In this document: positions 1-7,011 of the stretch, in pieces
Layout: each line of letters starts with the position of its first letter
How positions within the stretch are numbered: position 1 is the stretch's first letter
NCBI GenBank assembly: GCA_934667105.1
Contig: CAKULG010000041.1
Coordinates: 1 to 11,779, forward strand
DNA length: 11,779 nucleotides
DNA from: an uncultured Clostridia bacterium
GTDB taxonomy: Bacteria > Bacillota > Clostridia > Christensenellales > Aristaeellaceae
Direction of reading: 5' to 3'
Translations under genes and position numbers: made by a program
Notes under the pieces: generated by a model
Told to the model about the DNA's origin: nothing
Databases searched by the model: none
What the model saw: only the letters and a program-made list of their open reading frames with translations

Positions 1-7
1 TTAGCGA

Positions 8-77
8 GGCTGAGGGCGCAGCAACCCTTAGGTTGCCGCCCGAAACCCGCGACCCGCCGCAGCGAGGGCGCGGGGCG
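8..77 (-). repeat. GC-rich dispersed repeat, copy 1 (hairpin)
   Basis: About 70 bases that match 7038-7106 when read on the minus strand. Shared blocks include CGCCCCGCG, GGGTTTCGGGCGGCAA and CGCCCTCAGCC. On the plus strand, 14-18 (GGGCG) pairs with 37-41 (CGCCC), and 21-26 (GCAACC) pairs with 31-36 (GGTTGC) around a 4-base loop, with a 2-base bulge at 19-20. The element may continue past the left edge of the window. Function unknown. Confidence 0.7.
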
Positions 78-78
78 T

Positions 79-109
79 AAAAAAAATGAAGGGCTGGCCG
101 CCCTTCATT
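79..109 (-). terminator. Rho-independent terminator reading leftward
   Basis: A perfect 10-bp stem (85-94 with 100-109) closes a 5-base loop. Read on the minus strand it is followed by a run of eight T (79-86 on the plus strand, two of them inside the stem base). No gene ends nearby. It is the first clear intrinsic terminator downstream of rlmH, which would give the operon a 3' untranslated region of about 530 bases. It could also end only a shorter transcript from the repeat region. Confidence 0.75.
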
Positions 110-145
110 GCATCCCGCAAGTTTGTCTGCTACTTTTTTGACAGT

Positions 146-205
146 CTGAACCATTCTTTGTTGGCCAAAGAATGATTTCCCCCCAGGCCCCTTCCAAGAA
201 AGCCG
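146..205 (-). repeat. Hairpin element, inverted copy
   Basis: Read on the minus strand this matches the start of the tandem units at 378-605: CGGCTTTCTTGG, a G-rich tract, then CATTCTTTGG and a hairpin. The stem pairs 152-160 with 166-174 (CATTCTTTG / CAAAGAATG) around 5 bases. Beyond the hairpin, on the minus strand, comes GTCAAAAAAGTAGC (129-142), a tail also seen beside related elements at 7150-7164 and 8771-8786. Confidence 0.6.
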
Positions 206-234
206 CTTGAGCAGAAACAAGCAATAAATAATCG

Positions 235-308
235 GCTTGATTCTCCGCTGGCAGGAAAGGGAAGCTGCTTATGTAAGCGTTCCTCCCTTTGCAGGAAGAG
301 AAATAAGC
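235..308. repeat. Three-part imperfect stem-loop
   Basis: Outer arms 235-245 (GCTTGATTCTC) and 298-308 (GAGAAATAAGC) pair at 9 of 11 positions. A middle stem pairs 256-262 (AAAGGGA) with 284-290 (TCCCTTT). An inner stem pairs 267-270 (GCTT) with 275-278 (AAGC) around ATGT. The three stems are coaxial and separated by internal loops. No ORF with a ribosome binding site overlaps it. It could be a structured part of the rlmH transcript tail. Confidence 0.45.
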
Positions 309-377
309 TATTTTTTTACTTTTTTTATGGTTAGCGAAGAAGCAAGCTGATTTTTTATCGCCCCATTTTTTTCCAAT

Positions 378-605
378 CGGCTTTCTTGAGGGAGCGCAAG
401 GGAGACTTCTTTGTCCTCCAAAGAAGTCTCCCTCGTATATTTCTTCCTCTCCTTTTTACCGGCTTTCTCGGAGGGGGTACGGGGGAACCGCTCTTTGGCC
501 TCCAAAGAAGTCCCCCTCGCATATTTCTTCCTTCCCTTTTTAACGGCTTTCTTGGGAGGGTGCGGGAGGGGGTTCTTTGGCCTCCAAAGACCCCCCTCCC
601 GCATT
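378..605. repeat. Three tandem ~83-bp hairpin units
   Basis: Units start at 378, 460 and 544, each with CGGCTTTCT. The order in each is a G-rich stretch, a hairpin with core CTTTG-(5 bases)-CAAAG, then a T/C-rich tail. Hairpin a (400-432) is a perfect 14-bp stem around TCCTC. Hairpin b (481-516) is imperfect. Hairpin c (561-603) has long GCGGGAGG / CCTCCCGC arms and ends 13 bases from the rlmH stop codon. Short ORFs here are side effects of the purine/pyrimidine bias. The 1-616 region contains no gene that I can support. Confidence 0.8.
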
Positions 606-616
606 AATTTTATATA

Positions 617-1093
617 TTATTTATGATACCGCTCTCCGGCGTTGATTTTGCAGCCGCGGTAGAGCTGCTCCAGGAGGATAATGCGGGCCAGGGCGTGGGG
701 GAAGGTCATTTTGGAGAAGGAGAGCTTATCATCCGCCCGCTTAAGCACGGCGGGAGACAGCCCCAGAGAGCCGCCGATCACGAACACCTGGCGGCCGCCC
801 CGCATATCCCCTGCCCGAAGGCGCTGGGCGAAGGCCTCGCTGTCGTATTGCGGGGCGTCGATGCACAGGGCGGTCACATAATCCCCGGGGCGCAGGCGGG
901 CAAGAATTTCCTCCCCCTCCCGCAGAATCACCTGCTGGCGCTGGGCGTCGGAGGCGTTTTGCGGCTCGGGCAGATCGGGCACCTCGATTATTTCCAGCCT
1001 GCCGAAGCGGGAAAGGCGCTTGCGGTATTCCTCCGCCGCGCCCTGATAGAATTTTTCGCGCAGCCGGCCTACGCACACAATGGCGGCGTTCAT
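617..1093 (-). CDS. rlmH: 23S rRNA pseudouridine-1915 N3-methyltransferase RlmH
   Basis: RlmH (SPOUT/YbeA family) uses SAM to methylate N3 of pseudouridine 1915 in helix 69 of 23S rRNA on assembled 70S ribosomes. The 158-residue product has the family's usual length (E. coli about 155). The SAM-binding segment FVIGGSLGL is at 104-112, followed by the conserved SFSKMTFPHALARIILLEQLYR region (125-146) and a C-terminal YHK. The ATG at 1091-1093 is chosen over an upstream GTG at 1192 because it gives the canonical N-terminus MNAAIVCVGR. It also overlaps the stop of the preceding HAD gene as ATGA, typical of translational coupling. It is the last gene of the leftward operon. Its SAH by-product is the substrate of MtnN from the same operon. 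Confidence 0.95.
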   Translation of the reverse strand: MNAAIVCVGRLREKFYQGAAEEYRKRLSRFGRLEIIEVPDLPEPQNASDAQRQQVILREGEEILARLRPGDYVTALCIDAPQYDSEAFAQRLRAGDMRGGRQVFVIGGSLGLSPAVLKRADDKLSFSKMTFPHALARIILLEQLYRGCKINAGERYHK

Positions 1094-1734
1094 AAGCCAA
1101 AGCGCGGAATCGCCGCCGTCAGATCGGGCAGCACCGCGTCGCAATAGGGGGCCATGTGGCGGGCGTAGGGGATTAGATCGGGCACCATGCACACCTGCAT
1201 GCCCGCCGCCCGGCCCGCGCGAATGCCGTTATAGGAATCCTCCAGCACCAGGCACTCCGCCGGGGCGACGCCCAGGGCCTGGGCCGCCCGAAGAAAAATA
1301 TCCGGCGCGGGCTTGGAGGGCACGCCCCCCTCGCCCGTGGAAAGCGCGGCAAAGAAGGGGCGAATGCCCGTGCTTTTGAGATACAACTCCACCGTCACCC
1401 GGGGGCTGGAGGAGGCCACGGCGCAGGGGGTTCCCCTTTGCCGCAAATGGGCCAGCAGCTCCCGCGCGCCCTTTTTCAGCGGCAGCTGGCCCCGCTCCGC
1501 CAGGCCGTGCATATACGCGCGGAAATCCGCGTACAGCCGGGCGGTATCAATGGTGGGGAACGCCTGGCGGTAAATTTCGCCGCCTACGGCGGAGGTGGCC
1601 CCGATGGTGCGCAGAATCATTTCAGGGGGCAGCTCCAGCCCCTGCATGCGCCCGCAGGCGCGAATGCCCTCCAGGCCCGCGCGCTCGCTGTCGATGAGCA
1701 GGCCGTCCATATCAAAAATCGCCGCGCTTACCAT
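1090..1734 (-). CDS. HAD-superfamily hydrolase, beta-phosphoglucomutase-like
   Basis: A 214-residue HAD phosphatase of subfamily IA. Motif I is FDMDG with nucleophile D8 and acid/base D10. A helical cap fills roughly residues 15-90. Motif II is VASSS (106-110), motif III lysine is K141 in SKPAPDIF, and motif IV is LEDSYNG (164-170) with metal ligands E165 and D166. KPAPD and EDSxNG are typical of the group that contains beta-phosphoglucomutase and sugar-phosphate or pseudouridine-5'-phosphate phosphatases. The substrate cannot be assigned from sequence. The ATG at 1732-1734 overlaps the end of the LCP gene by 7 bases and has GGAAGGGG upstream. The stop overlaps the rlmH start by 4 bases. Cytosolic, no signal peptide. 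Confidence 0.9.
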   Translation of the reverse strand: MVSAAIFDMDGLLIDSERAGLEGIRACGRMQGLELPPEMILRTIGATSAVGGEIYRQAFPTIDTARLYADFRAYMHGLAERGQLPLKKGARELLAHLRQRGTPCAVASSSPRVTVELYLKSTGIRPFFAALSTGEGGVPSKPAPDIFLRAAQALGVAPAECLVLEDSYNGIRAGRAAGMQVCMVPDLIPYARHMAPYCDAVLPDLTAAIPRFGL

Positions 1735-2789
1735 TCGTCCGCCCCTTCCTCATCCACCACCACAAAGCTGTCCAACAGGAAATCCCACAGCGCTTCACGG
1801 TTGGCCAGATAGTCGATTTGCTGGGTGGCCATGCCCGCAATCGCGCAGGGGGAATAGGTGCCGTCCACGGGCATGCGGATGCCCTCCAGCCGGGTGCCCT
1901 TCAAGCGCATGGCCAGATCCAGCGCGTCCAGCATATCGTTGGCGGACATATTGGTAAATACCGTGTTGCTCACCACCACGTCCAGCAGGCGGGAGGCCTC
2001 GTCATAGGTGATATTTTTCAGGCTGTCGGCAATATTGGTCAGCACGATGCGGGCGCGCCGGGTGCGGCCCACATCCTGGGTTTCGCCCTCAATATTGGCC
2101 ACCTTGCGGATGCGCATGTAGATCACCGCCGCGTGGCCGGAGAAATGATATACGCCGCCGCCGGAAAGGGCGGGGGAGGTGGAGGCGGGGGAGAGGGAAT
2201 AATTTTTCAGGTAGGAGGCCTCCCGGCTGGTGATTTCAATATCCACGCCGCCGATGGCGTCGATAATATTCTGCACCTGCTGGAAATTCACCACGATGTA
2301 TTTTTCAATTTGCAGGTTAAAATGATCGTTGATGGTATCAATGAGGGTTTGAAACGCCTGCTGGGGGGTGTAAAGCCGCTGGCCGCCCTTTTTCGCATTG
2401 CCGATTTTTTGGGCGATATAATTGATGCGGCCGAAGGTGCGGGTTTGCTGAATTTCACCGGGGGTGTAATCCGCGGCGTTCTGCCCATGATCGTCGGGCA
2501 CATGGGGGCGGTAAACCAGCATATCCCGAATGAAGCTGGTGAGCATCACCCGCTGGGCGATTTCGTCCACCGTCACCAGCACCAGCCCGTCGGTAAAGCT
2601 CAGGTTATTCAGAGCGGTTTTCCAGGAATCCATGCAGATCAGCATGTAATGATGCATGCCCTTGGGGGTGGGGTCGATCTCGTTTTTCTCCAATACGGGG
2701 ATGGGGTTGGGCGTATCGTCCCCCAGGGCGCAGGGCGCAAGGGAAAGCAGCAGCGCCGCCGCCAGAAAAAACGCCAGAAGCCGTTTCAT
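1728..2789 (-). CDS. LytR-CpsA-Psr (LCP) family secreted protein
   Basis: LCP enzymes transfer undecaprenyl-linked glycopolymers such as teichoic acids or capsule to peptidoglycan outside the membrane. The 353-residue product starts with MKRLLAFFLAAALLLSLAP, a signal peptide that seems cleavable after ALG (about residue 23) rather than a retained anchor. The LCP domain covers about 48-255. It shows FTDGLVLVTVD (65-75), the conserved Arg-Asp pair R88-D89 in SFIRDMLV, IDAIGGVDIEI (176-186), FSGHAAVIYMRIRK (216-229) and GRTRRAR (241-247). An Arg before the first Asp in many homologues is Phe here. The start at 2787-2789 is preferred over an ATG ten codons upstream because GGGAGGT (2798-2804) lies 8 bases from it and it begins a proper signal peptide. 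The gene follows comEB by 26 bases and overlaps the HAD gene. Confidence 0.88.
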   Translation of the reverse strand: MKRLLAFFLAAALLLSLAPCALGDDTPNPIPVLEKNEIDPTPKGMHHYMLICMDSWKTALNNLSFTDGLVLVTVDEIAQRVMLTSFIRDMLVYRPHVPDDHGQNAADYTPGEIQQTRTFGRINYIAQKIGNAKKGGQRLYTPQQAFQTLIDTINDHFNLQIEKYIVVNFQQVQNIIDAIGGVDIEITSREASYLKNYSLSPASTSPALSGGGVYHFSGHAAVIYMRIRKVANIEGETQDVGRTRRARIVLTNIADSLKNITYDEASRLLDVVVSNTVFTNMSANDMLDALDLAMRLKGTRLEGIRMPVDGTYSPCAIAGMATQQIDYLANREALWDFLLDSFVVVDEEGADEW

Positions 2790-2815
2790 GCGTAAGTACC
2801 TCCCATAAAAAAAGC

Positions 2816-3304
2816 TCATTCGCCGGGGGCGCGCGGGGCGGCCGCGCCGTCCTCCTCCAGCCGGAATTTTTCCAGCCGCACCCCCGTTTCCCGGAAAATT
2901 TCCAGGGAAAAATCATCGGGATACCCCTGCTCGTACACTACCCGGCGGATGCCTGCGTTCACAATCATTTTTGCGCACATGGAGCAGGGCTGGTGGGTGC
3001 AGTACAGGGTGGCCCCGTCGATATTCACGCCCAGGCGCGCGGCCTGCAAAATGGCGTTTTGCTCGGCGTGGGCGGCGTAGCAGATTTCCGCCCGGGTGCC
3101 GCTTTCGATGCCCAGGCGGCGGCGCAGGCATTCCCCCCGCTCCTTGCAGGTTTTCATGCCGGCGGGCGCGCCGTTATATCCCGTGGTCATGATTCGCTTG
3201 TCCTTCACGATCACCGCGCCGATGGCGCGCCCCGGGGCGAAGCAACTGGACCAGGTGGAAATCAGCCGGGCCATTTCCATGAATCGAACGTCCCACTTAT
3301 CCAT
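2816..3304 (-). CDS. comEB: ComEB-type dCMP / cytidine deaminase-family protein
   Basis: Zinc-dependent deaminase, most likely converting dCMP to dUMP, the precursor for thymidylate. The 162-residue protein carries the HAE motif (H79-A-E81: zinc ligand and proton shuttle) and PCSMC (C107, C110: zinc ligands). The region GAVIVKDKRIMTTGYNGAPAGMKTC (29-53) is characteristic of dCMP deaminases. A much longer 267-codon frame exists, but its extra N-terminus is Pro/Arg-rich, lies entirely over mtnN and has no family homology that I recognise. The ATG at 3302-3304 gives MDKWDVRFMEMA, the usual family start. It overlaps the mtnN stop by 8 bases, with GGAACGGG upstream. Despite the name, ComEB is generally not needed for competence. 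Confidence 0.92.
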   Translation of the reverse strand: MDKWDVRFMEMARLISTWSSCFAPGRAIGAVIVKDKRIMTTGYNGAPAGMKTCKERGECLRRRLGIESGTRAEICYAAHAEQNAILQAARLGVNIDGATLYCTHQPCSMCAKMIVNAGIRRVVYEQGYPDDFSLEIFRETGVRLEKFRLEEDGAAAPRAPGE

Positions 3305-4004
3305 TTTCTTCCCGTTCCTTTCGATAAAGCGGCAGGAAGGCGGCCAGCAGCCGCTCCTCCGCCTGGCAGGCCTCCCGGGCCTTGAGCAGGTATTCCCGGC
3401 CGTCCCCCCGGCGCGTATCCGAAATGGCGCGGCAGGCGGCGTAGGGCGCGCCCATTTCATAGCAGGCCTGGGCGATGGCCCCGCCCTCCATATCGCAGGC
3501 GGCGGCGTTAAAGGAGGCGGCGAGAAAATCTTTTTTTTCCAGGGCGGCGATGAATTGATCCCCCGTGGCGACAGCGGCCCGCTGGGCGCGCAGCCCCGCC
3601 GCCTCCGCCGCCTTTTCAAGCAGCGCCGTCAGTGCCGCGTCGCAGGGCAGATGCACCAGGTTGGGCCCCGAAATCAGGCCCAGGGGATCGCCCACGGGGG
3701 TAGTATCCATATCGTGCTGCACGGCGCTCTCCGCGATCACCAGATCGCCCACAGCCAGGGAATCCCGCAGCGCCCCTGCCACGCCGATATTCAAAATTTC
3801 CGTCGCGCCCAGGGAAAGCAGCATGGCCTGGGCGCACAGGGCGGCGTGTACCTTGCCCACCCCGCACCGGGCCAGGCACACGGGCAACCCCTCCAGCGCG
3901 CCCAGATAAAATTTTGTATAGCCGATCTGCCGGGCGCTTACGCCCGTCATGCGCGCCAGCAGCCCCTCGATTTCCATATCCATGGCCCCAATAATGCCCA
4001 GCAT
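3297..4004 (-). CDS. mtnN: 5'-methylthioadenosine / S-adenosylhomocysteine nucleosidase
   Basis: Hydrolyses MTA and SAH to adenine plus methylthioribose or S-ribosylhomocysteine, removing inhibitors of SAM-dependent methylation. The second product can feed methionine recycling and AI-2 synthesis. The 235-residue protein begins MLGIIGAMDMEIE, in which E11 aligns with the catalytic Glu12 of the E. coli enzyme. ATGDQFI is at 146-152. CDMEGGAIAQ (170-179) holds the ribose-binding Glu E173. AISD ends in the catalytic Asp D196. The ATG at 4002-4004 is preceded by AAGGAG (4013-4018) with 8-base spacing. It lies 31 bases after the dipeptidase and overlaps comEB. Having RlmH in the same operon gives it an obvious SAH source. 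Confidence 0.95.
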   Translation of the reverse strand: MLGIIGAMDMEIEGLLARMTGVSARQIGYTKFYLGALEGLPVCLARCGVGKVHAALCAQAMLLSLGATEILNIGVAGALRDSLAVGDLVIAESAVQHDMDTTPVGDPLGLISGPNLVHLPCDAALTALLEKAAEAAGLRAQRAAVATGDQFIAALEKKDFLAASFNAAACDMEGGAIAQACYEMGAPYAACRAISDTRRGDGREYLLKAREACQAEERLLAAFLPLYRKEREENG

Positions 4005-4035
4005 GCGCGTCGCTCCTTCCTTTGTGCGGTTTTGC

Positions 4036-4950
4036 TCAATTTTCTGTTTTCACAGGGTCGATGCGGTCGAAATAGCGCAGCAGGTTTTCCCCCGCCACGC
4101 CCCGCAGGCATTCCTCCGAAAGGCCCCGGGCCCGAAGCGCGTCCAGCAGACGGGGAAAATCCTGGGGGCCCGAAAGGCCCGCGGGCTTGCATTCAATGCC
4201 GTCGAAATCCGAGCCGAAGCCGATCATGCCCTCGCCCCCCATTTCCAGCATGTGCATCACATGATCGCACACATCCGAAAGGGCGGCCTTGCCGTCGTCC
4301 CGCAGGAAATGGGGATAGAAATTCACCCCCACATAGCCCCCTGCCTGGAAAAGGGCGCGCAGCTGATCGTCCGTCAGGTTGCGGCGATGGCCGCACAGCG
4401 CGGCGCAGCAGGAATGGGAGGCCACGGGCCGCGCCCCCATTTCCAGCAGGTCAAAAAAGCCGCGCTCGTTCAGGTGGGAGGTATCCGGCGCAATGCCCAG
4501 CCGCTGCATTTCCTTTACCGCCTCCCGGCCCAGGGGCTTGAGAGGCGCGTTTTTATCCACGCTGGCGGGCACGGCTACGCAGTTTTCATAATTCCAGGTC
4601 AGCGCCGCCATGCGCACTCCCGCCTGCCGCCAGACGGAAAGCTGCTCCAGCCCGTCGATCAGCAGATCGCACCCCTCCACCGAAAGCATGCATTTCGTCT
4701 CGCCCGCCCGGGCCTCCCGGGGATCCATGGCCTGGCGCCAGCCCGCCTGAAGCAGCCGGGCCCAGCACGCCTGCATCCGTTCGAAATTCACCCGGATATC
4801 CGCAATTTTCGCGCTGCCGCCGATAAAAAGCGCCAGCGTTTGCAGGCTCACGCCCCCCTGGCGCAGGCCCTCCGCCGTTACGTCCCGCGCCGCCGCCGGG
4901 CAGTTGGCCAGGGCGTGCAGGGTGTCCGCATGGGTGTCGCAAAGAATCAT
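4036..4950 (-). CDS. Peptidase M19 (renal dipeptidase-like) zinc dipeptidase
   Basis: Family M19 enzymes cleave dipeptides, often with a D residue, using a binuclear zinc site in a TIM barrel. The 304-residue protein has DTHADT (H7, D9), SVEG (E92, bridging ligand), DTSH (H159), ASHS (H179), HRRNLTDDQ (188-196) and GFGSDFDG (244-251, D248). All expected metal and active-site residues are present. There is no signal peptide, so it should be cytosolic, as in many bacterial members. A TTG one codon upstream also opens the frame. The ATG at 4948-4950 is preferred because AAGGAGG (4959-4965) is 8 bases from it and only 5 from the TTG. First gene of the leftward operon. Possible role: peptide salvage or peptidoglycan-derived dipeptide turnover. 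Confidence 0.92.
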   Translation of the reverse strand: MILCDTHADTLHALANCPAAARDVTAEGLRQGGVSLQTLALFIGGSAKIADIRVNFERMQACWARLLQAGWRQAMDPREARAGETKCMLSVEGCDLLIDGLEQLSVWRQAGVRMAALTWNYENCVAVPASVDKNAPLKPLGREAVKEMQRLGIAPDTSHLNERGFFDLLEMGARPVASHSCCAALCGHRRNLTDDQLRALFQAGGYVGVNFYPHFLRDDGKAALSDVCDHVMHMLEMGGEGMIGFGSDFDGIECKPAGLSGPQDFPRLLDALRARGLSEECLRGVAGENLLRYFDRIDPVKTEN

Positions 4951-5015
4951 CAACAGCGCCTCCTTGTTTTCGGCTGCAATTCAGCGGCCCGGAAAACCGC
5001 ATTGCGATTTTCCTA

Positions 5016-5044
5016 ATTATAGCACATTCGCCCCCATTGAACAA
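5016..5044 (-). promoter_or_regulatory. Promoter of the leftward six-gene operon
   Basis: Read on the minus strand: -35 TTGTTC (5039-5044), 17-base spacer, -10 TATAAT (5016-5021), with TG one base before the -10 (extended -10). Transcription should start near 5009, about 60 bases before the dipeptidase ATG. The 4951-5327 gap otherwise holds only this and the divergent RNase J promoter. An inverted pair CCAAAT / ATTTGG lies between them. Confidence 0.8.
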
Positions 5045-5179
5045 CGCCGCGGGGGCGAGACTGGGCGGTTTTTCTTTCCAAATGGGAAATTGGCGCATTT
5101 GGCCTTGAAAACGCCTCCTTTTGTGCAGTTTATTCGATTTGTATTAGAATTCATCCTAGAGTTTGTTAAAAAATAATGC

Positions 5180-5208
5180 TGGTAATTCTGGGCTGCTTGT
5201 GTTATAAT
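5180..5208 (+). promoter_or_regulatory. Promoter of RNase J
   Basis: The sequence TGTTATAAT (5200-5208) is a perfect extended -10. The -35 position at 17-base spacing is the weak TGGTAA (5180-5185), consistent with an extended -10 promoter. Predicted start is near 5215, leaving a 5' leader of about 113 bases. The leader includes a small GGCGG-CAGCTT-CCGCC hairpin. Confidence 0.7.
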
Positions 5209-5327
5209 ACTTCAAGATTGGTTCTTTATTTTTTCGGCACGGCGGCAGCTTCCGCCGATGAGGATAAAAAGCTCCATCAAAATTTGTAAAATATTGTTTG
5301 TTTATATTATCCTGAAAGGAGGATATT

Positions 5328-6992
5328 ATGCCTCAAGCACCAAAATTGCGGATTATTCCGCTGGGCGGCGTGGACGAAATCGGCAAAAATATGACCGCCT
5401 TTGAATACGAGGACGACATCCTGATCGTGGATTGCGGCTCCATTTTCCCCAAGGAGGATATGCTGGGAATCGACCTGGTTATCCCCGACGTTTCCTATCT
5501 GGTGGCCAATAAGGACCGCGTGCGCGGCTATGTGTTCACCCATGGCCACGAGGATCACATCGGCGCCACCCCCTACATCCTGCAGCAGGTGCCCGCCCCC
5601 ATCTACGGCACGCGGCTCACCCTGGCCCTCATCGATATTAAGCTGCGGGAGCATCGCGTGCCCGGCATTCAGTTCAACGCCGTGGCGCCCCGGCAGGAGG
5701 TTAAGATCGGCGCGTTCACGGTGAAATTCATCAAGGTGAACCACTCCATCTCCGGCGCGTGCGCTCTGGCCATTTCCTGCCCGGCGGGCGTGGTGGTGCA
5801 TTCGGGGGATTTCAAAATCGATTACACCCCCGTGGACGGGGAAGTGACCGATCTGAGCACGCTGGCCGCCGTGGGCGACGCGGGGGTGCTGGCGCTGCTG
5901 TGCGAAAGCACCAATATCGAGCGCCCCGGCTACACCATGAGCGAGCGCAAAATCGGCGAAACCTTCGTCAATCAATTCCGCAACGCCACGGGCCGCGTGA
6001 TCGTGGCCATGTTCGCCAGCAATATCAACCGCCTGCAGCAGGTGATCGACAGCGGCATTCGCTTCGGCCGTAAGGTGTGCTTTATCGGCCGCAGCATGGT
6101 GAGCGTCAGCCGCGTGGCCATGCAGCTGGGAGAATTGACCATCCCCGAGGATTGTCTGCTGGAAGTGGACGATTTGGATAATTACCGGGACGACGAGCTG
6201 CTGATCCTCACCACCGGCAGCCAGGGCGAGCCCATGAGCGGCCTGACCCGCATGGCCTTCTCCGAGCATCGCAAGCTGCAAATCAAGCCCTCCGACAAGG
6301 TGATTATTTCCGCCACGCCCATCCCCGGCAATGAAAAATTCGTTTCCCGGGTGATTAACCAGCTGTATCGCTGCGGCGCGGAAGTGATTTACGAGGCTAT
6401 GGCCGAGGTGCACGTTTCCGGCCATGCCTGCCAGGAAGAAATCAAGCTGATGCACACCCTGGTGCGCCCCAAATATTTCATTCCTGTCCACGGCGAATAC
6501 CGCATGCTTTGGCAGCATGCCGAATTGGCCGAAACCCTGGGCATGGAGCGGCATAATATCGTGCTGCCCAGCGCGGGCCAGGTTATCGAAATGAGCCGCG
6601 ATTCCCTCTCCATCGCGGGCACCGTGCCCGTGGGCGAGGTGCTGGTGGACGGCCTGGGCATCGGCGATGTGGGCAACGTGGTGCTGCGTGATCGCAAGCA
6701 TCTCTCCCAGGACGGCCTGATTATCGTCGCCATGGCCTTCGACCGCACCAACGGCGTGCTGGTTTCCGGCCCCGACGTTATCTCCCGCGGCTTTGTGTAT
6801 GTGCGCGAAAATGAGGATATCATCGAATCCACCCGGGAGGTGGTGCGCTCCATTATCGCCTCCTACGGCCGCATCGAAGGCAGCGATTGGCCCAGCATCA
6901 AAAACCGCATTAAGGATGAACTGCATCGCTTCATTTACGAAAAGATGAAGCGCAACCCCATGATCCTTCCCATCATCGTGGATCTGGGCTAA
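5328..6992 (+). CDS. rnj: Ribonuclease J (metallo-beta-lactamase/beta-CASP family)
   Basis: RNase J is the Bacillota 5'-to-3' exoribonuclease and endonuclease, central to mRNA turnover and rRNA maturation. The 554-residue protein has the usual full length. It starts KLRIIPLGGVDEIGKN. The metal site shows HGHEDH (H72, H74, D76, H77), VNHSISGA (H139) and HSGDFK (158-163, D161). The beta-CASP part has TGSQGEP (296-302), SATPIPGNE (328-336), HVSGHA (362-367) and PVHGEYRML (386-394). A C-terminal domain follows from about 450. The ATG is 5 bases after AAGGAGG (5316-5322). Bacillota often carry two paralogues, J1 and J2. Only one is in view, so A or B cannot be assigned. Single-gene transcript, divergent from the dipeptidase operon and ended by the terminator at 7170-7198. 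Confidence 0.97.
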   Translation: MPQAPKLRIIPLGGVDEIGKNMTAFEYEDDILIVDCGSIFPKEDMLGIDLVIPDVSYLVANKDRVRGYVFTHGHEDHIGATPYILQQVPAPIYGTRLTLALIDIKLREHRVPGIQFNAVAPRQEVKIGAFTVKFIKVNHSISGACALAISCPAGVVVHSGDFKIDYTPVDGEVTDLSTLAAVGDAGVLALLCESTNIERPGYTMSERKIGETFVNQFRNATGRVIVAMFASNINRLQQVIDSGIRFGRKVCFIGRSMVSVSRVAMQLGELTIPEDCLLEVDDLDNYRDDELLILTTGSQGEPMSGLTRMAFSEHRKLQIKPSDKVIISATPIPGNEKFVSRVINQLYRCGAEVIYEAMAEVHVSGHACQEEIKLMHTLVRPKYFIPVHGEYRMLWQHAELAETLGMERHNIVLPSAGQVIEMSRDSLSIAGTVPVGEVLVDGLGIGDVGNVVLRDRKHLSQDGLIIVAMAFDRTNGVLVSGPDVISRGFVYVRENEDIIESTREVVRSIIASYGRIEGSDWPSIKNRIKDELHRFIYEKMKRNPMILPIIVDLG

Positions 6993-7011
6993 GGAGAACG
7001 GAAATAAATAA

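Noticed and set aside
378..605. CRISPR array
   Set aside because: The units are adjacent and diverged along their whole length, with no unique spacers between constant repeats.
308..626. Several overlapping 70-100 codon ORFs on both strands
   Set aside because: They translate the tandem hairpin units and are Lys/Arg- or Phe/Leu-rich by composition only. They lack ribosome binding sites and show a repetitive protein pattern that follows the DNA repeats.
1094..1192. GTG-started N-terminal extension of rlmH
   Set aside because: It lies inside the HAD gene, and the family N-terminus begins at the ATG that overlaps the HAD stop.
3305..3619. N-terminal extension of comEB to 267 codons
   Set aside because: The extra residues are Pro/Arg-rich, overlap mtnN fully and precede a normal dCMP deaminase start.
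1818..4541. Long plus-strand ORFs opposite the operon (1818-2795 and 3096-4541)
   Set aside because: Antisense shadows with skewed Gly/His/Pro/Arg composition and no family motifs, lying over five well-recognised genes.
5284..5310. TTGTAA ... TATTAT as a second RNase J promoter
   Set aside because: Spacer is only 13-15 bases and the start point would fall on the ribosome binding site.
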